Shown here: positions 62,281 through 64,000 of the stretch, piece after piece
Layout of the letters: each line of letters begins with the position of its first letter
Numbering within the stretch: the stretch's first letter is position 1
Source: Streptomyces sp. SW4
GTDB taxonomy: Bacteria > Actinomycetota > Actinomycetes > Streptomycetales > Streptomycetaceae
NCBI GenBank assembly: GCA_003248315.1
Contig: QKWM01000001.1
Span: 1,054,001-1,118,000 of the forward strand
Direction: 5' to 3'
DNA length: 64,000 bases
Notes under the pieces: generated by a model
Told to the model about the DNA's origin: nothing
What the model saw: only the letters and a program-made list of their open reading frames with translations
The model's database searches: none
Made by a program: the position numbers and the translations under genes

Positions 62281-62520
62281 GGGAGCATGCTGCCGTACGC
62301 GACCGACAGCGCCGTCATCGCCCCGGCCGACGCTCCCGACGCCTCGGAGTCGTGTCGGGTGGCATGGGCCATCGGCCACCTGCGCCGAGGACCGCCCGAC
62401 CCGCATGCGCCGGCCCATGGTGTGCATACTGTGACCGGCAGAGAGGCCGTCGTCCGACCGAACGGCCACGGGCGGGACCACCAGGCCACGGGCCGGCCCG
62501 GACGATCAAGGAGACCAGCG

Positions 62521-62931
62521 ATGGATGCCGAGGAATGCTGGCGCCGCTACGGTCCTCGCCCCGTCGGCGAGGACCTCGACGAGATCCGTGCACTCCTCAG
62601 AGAGCACACGGCGCGTGAGCGACGCTCCCAGGGCGAGGGCGACACCGAGCTGATGAGGCTCTGCTGCTTCCAGCTGTTCAACAGCGGCGACCTCGACGAC
62701 GTGCTCCTGATCTGGAACGCGAAGCAAGCCAGCTTCGACGCAGCATGCTCCATCGACATCGAATTCCTCCTCGGACACGGGCTCGACGCGACGAAGGCCC
62801 ACCTCTCGGCCAACCCTGCACCGTCTGCGACGGCGGCCCTGGAGAGACTGCGCGAGCTCGAGGCAGACGGCGAATTCGACGGCTTCTCGGTGGAGCAGCG
62901 CGCCGCCTACGACCGGTACTACGCCGACTGA
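62521..62931 (+). CDS. uncharacterised small protein
   Basis: Intact, 136 residues, acidic, all-helical by eye (EECWRRYGPRPVGEDLDEIR, LMRLCCFQLFNSGDLDDVLL). ATG 62521 follows AAGGAGA. I do not recognise the family with certainty; it resembles small Streptomyces proteins found near SUKH genes, so an immunity-like role is possible but unproven. Confidence 0.7.
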   Translation: MDAEECWRRYGPRPVGEDLDEIRALLREHTARERRSQGEGDTELMRLCCFQLFNSGDLDDVLLIWNAKQASFDAACSIDIEFLLGHGLDATKAHLSANPAPSATAALERLRELEADGEFDGFSVEQRAAYDRYYAD

Positions 62932-62995
62932 CGAACCCGCAGCGCCGGCCGGTCGCCCGTGACGAGACAATCGACCGCCTCTACAACTGCTGCGG

Positions 62996-63586
62996 TCAGG
63001 CGTCGGGGTCGACTTCGGGGTGCGTGAACCGCAGGGGCTTGCCCAGCGACCGGGCATAGGCGATTTCGGCTCGGGTGCTGTCTCCGATGTAGTCGCCGAC
63101 CACGAGCACTTCATCAGCGAGCCGGATCTTCGCTCGGTGCAGAGTGCCGAGCCGGGCCTTCAGCTCCTCGGCCTCGCCAGGATCGGACCAGAGTTCGTGC
63201 GGTGACTTCGTGTCACAGGCCGGTTTCACGACGATCCTCCCGGCTTTGGTCTCCCGCAGATCGGCCTCGGCCATCTCGGTCAGGAAACGGGTGGAGCCGC
63301 AGATCGCGACGATACGCGGGAGGTTCAGCTCCTTCTTCGCAGCGGCGAGCTTCTCCTCGGGGTGTGCGGTCGCGGGTATGACACGGGATCCTCCTGGTGG
63401 TGCCGTGCAAGGGGGCCTGCGGACACGAGAGCGAGAGTGTCCACGGTCGTCCTGTGCGAACGACGTGACATCCTCGCGGCAGGACCCTAGGGGACGACCG
63501 ACGGCACCGCCCCGCCGCAGTGCCCATCGAGGAACCCGAGGAACTCGGCAGGCCCTCTGGCCAACGCGCGTAGACCCCGGCATCAT
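62996..63586 (-). CDS. nucleoside 2-deoxyribosyltransferase-like protein, start uncertain
   Basis: The conserved part is about 105 residues: RIVAICGSTRFLTEMAEADL, later VVGDYIGDSTRAEIAYARSL, the pattern of the nucleoside deoxyribosyltransferase/DUF4406 fold (G-S-T-R and E-I-x-Y-A near the end). The only in-frame ATG or GTG before it is at 63586, giving a poor N-terminal 88 residues; a lost base near 63400 or a start not recognised here is likely. Confidence 0.65.
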   Translation of the reverse strand: MMPGSTRVGQRACRVPRVPRWALRRGGAVGRPLGSCREDVTSFAQDDRGHSRSRVRRPPCTAPPGGSRVIPATAHPEEKLAAAKKELNLPRIVAICGSTRFLTEMAEADLRETKAGRIVVKPACDTKSPHELWSDPGEAEELKARLGTLHRAKIRLADEVLVVGDYIGDSTRAEIAYARSLGKPLRFTHPEVDPDA

Positions 63587-63666
63587 CTCCGTGCACGATC
63601 TGCACCCTCGCGCACCACCTGCACAGTCACCCCTCAGAGCACACGACTCTTCGCAGGAGGTTCCAC

Positions 63667-64000
63667 GTGAAACATCTCAAAGCGGTCGTCGGTGTCCGGA
63701 TCCGATCGATCCTCACCGCGCTCGCCCTCGTCGTCGCTCCCGGCGCCGTTGTGATCGGAACGGCGGGTGACGCCTTCGCCGTCACCAAGATCAGTCACTC
63801 CACCGCCACGTCGATGTTCCGAGAGGTCGGCATCACCTGGTCGTCCTCGGGCGGCTGCTCCGACCGCAACAACCCGACCTGTACGTCCTTCGAGCAGCTC
63901 AACCTGGCCTCCGCCCAGGGCGCCCAGACCCTGAAGCGGGCCAGCGGCTGCGCACTGAACATCACCGGCGGTACGGAGACCGGGCACGCCTCCGGCACGT
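63667..64000 (+). CDS. secreted protein, cut by the window end
   Basis: GTG 63667 with AGGAGG upstream. A Sec signal (IRSILTALALVVAPGAVVIG...AFA) is followed by a domain with WSSSGGCSDRNNPTCTSFEQ and SGCALNITGGTETGHASGT. The paired cysteines and the late G-T-E-x-G-H are like small secreted Streptomyces proteins related to M15-type peptidase domains. 111 codons are visible; the rest lies outside. Confidence 0.75.
   Translation, partial: MKHLKAVVGVRIRSILTALALVVAPGAVVIGTAGDAFAVTKISHSTATSMFREVGITWSSSGGCSDRNNPTCTSFEQLNLASAQGAQTLKRASGCALNITGGTETGHASGT

Overview
The window is about 72 % GC and has the gene style of Streptomyces or a close relative: GTG, ATG and TTG starts, codon third positions almost all G or C, mycothiol-type glycosyltransferase, Tat signals, PucR, MerR, MarR and TetR regulators, and DUF4232 lipoproteins. 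No tRNA, rRNA, CRISPR array, insertion sequence or phage module was seen. The dominant technical feature is that about 30 of the roughly 55 genes are broken by apparent single-base losses, about 69 in total. Every one can be read as a loss of one base on the coding strand, usually in a run of C or G, and adding the lost bases back makes every gene length divisible by three. I therefore annotate these as whole genes with apparent frameshifts, most likely sequencing or assembly errors, and not as pseudogenes.

Region 1 (1-7957) is a one-carbon/demethylation cluster on the plus strand: Rieske oxygenase, its FAD reductase, a GcvH-like protein with no lysine at all, serine hydroxymethyltransferase, L-serine dehydratase, FdhD and an MshA-type glycosyltransferase. 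Read as a pathway, an N-methyl substrate is demethylated, glycine is turned into serine and pyruvate, and formaldehyde/formate is handled through mycothiol and formate dehydrogenase. Region 2 (7976-12436) holds three secreted peptidases (two M14, one S15). Region 3 (12499-20891) holds a P450, two esterase genes that share an identical 563-base inverted block around an alcohol dehydrogenase, a PucR regulator, a drug efflux pump and its MarR regulator.

Region 4 (20909-31607) is a formate dehydrogenase locus: LysR, FdhD and an FdhF/YdeP-type molybdoenzyme in one operon, then moaA, a FUSC membrane protein, a second FdhF paralogue and an SRPBCC protein. Its non-coding parts are unusually rich in short tandem repeats. 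Region 5 (31755-38984) has a ClpC/ClpB-type unfoldase, a lipoprotein, a beta-propeller phytase and a TetR-controlled hydrolase. Region 6 (39183-49851) has a giant Tat-exported propeller-amidohydrolase, CstA with its YbdD partner, a sodium symporter translationally coupled to an ECF sigma factor and a one-helix membrane protein, and an exported PLP enzyme paired with an exported RidA.

Region 7 (50113-64000) has a double alpha/beta hydrolase facing a MerR regulator, a 252-residue protein that looks like two histone folds in tandem (the most striking gene here), decayed fragments of SDR, response regulator and LysR genes, an electrophile/quinone-type module (MarR, SnoaL, two MDR reductases, metallo-beta-lactamase fold, AraC, fosmidomycin-type MFS), a secreted thermonuclease, a SUKH protein with small unknown neighbours, and the start of a secreted protein cut by the window end.
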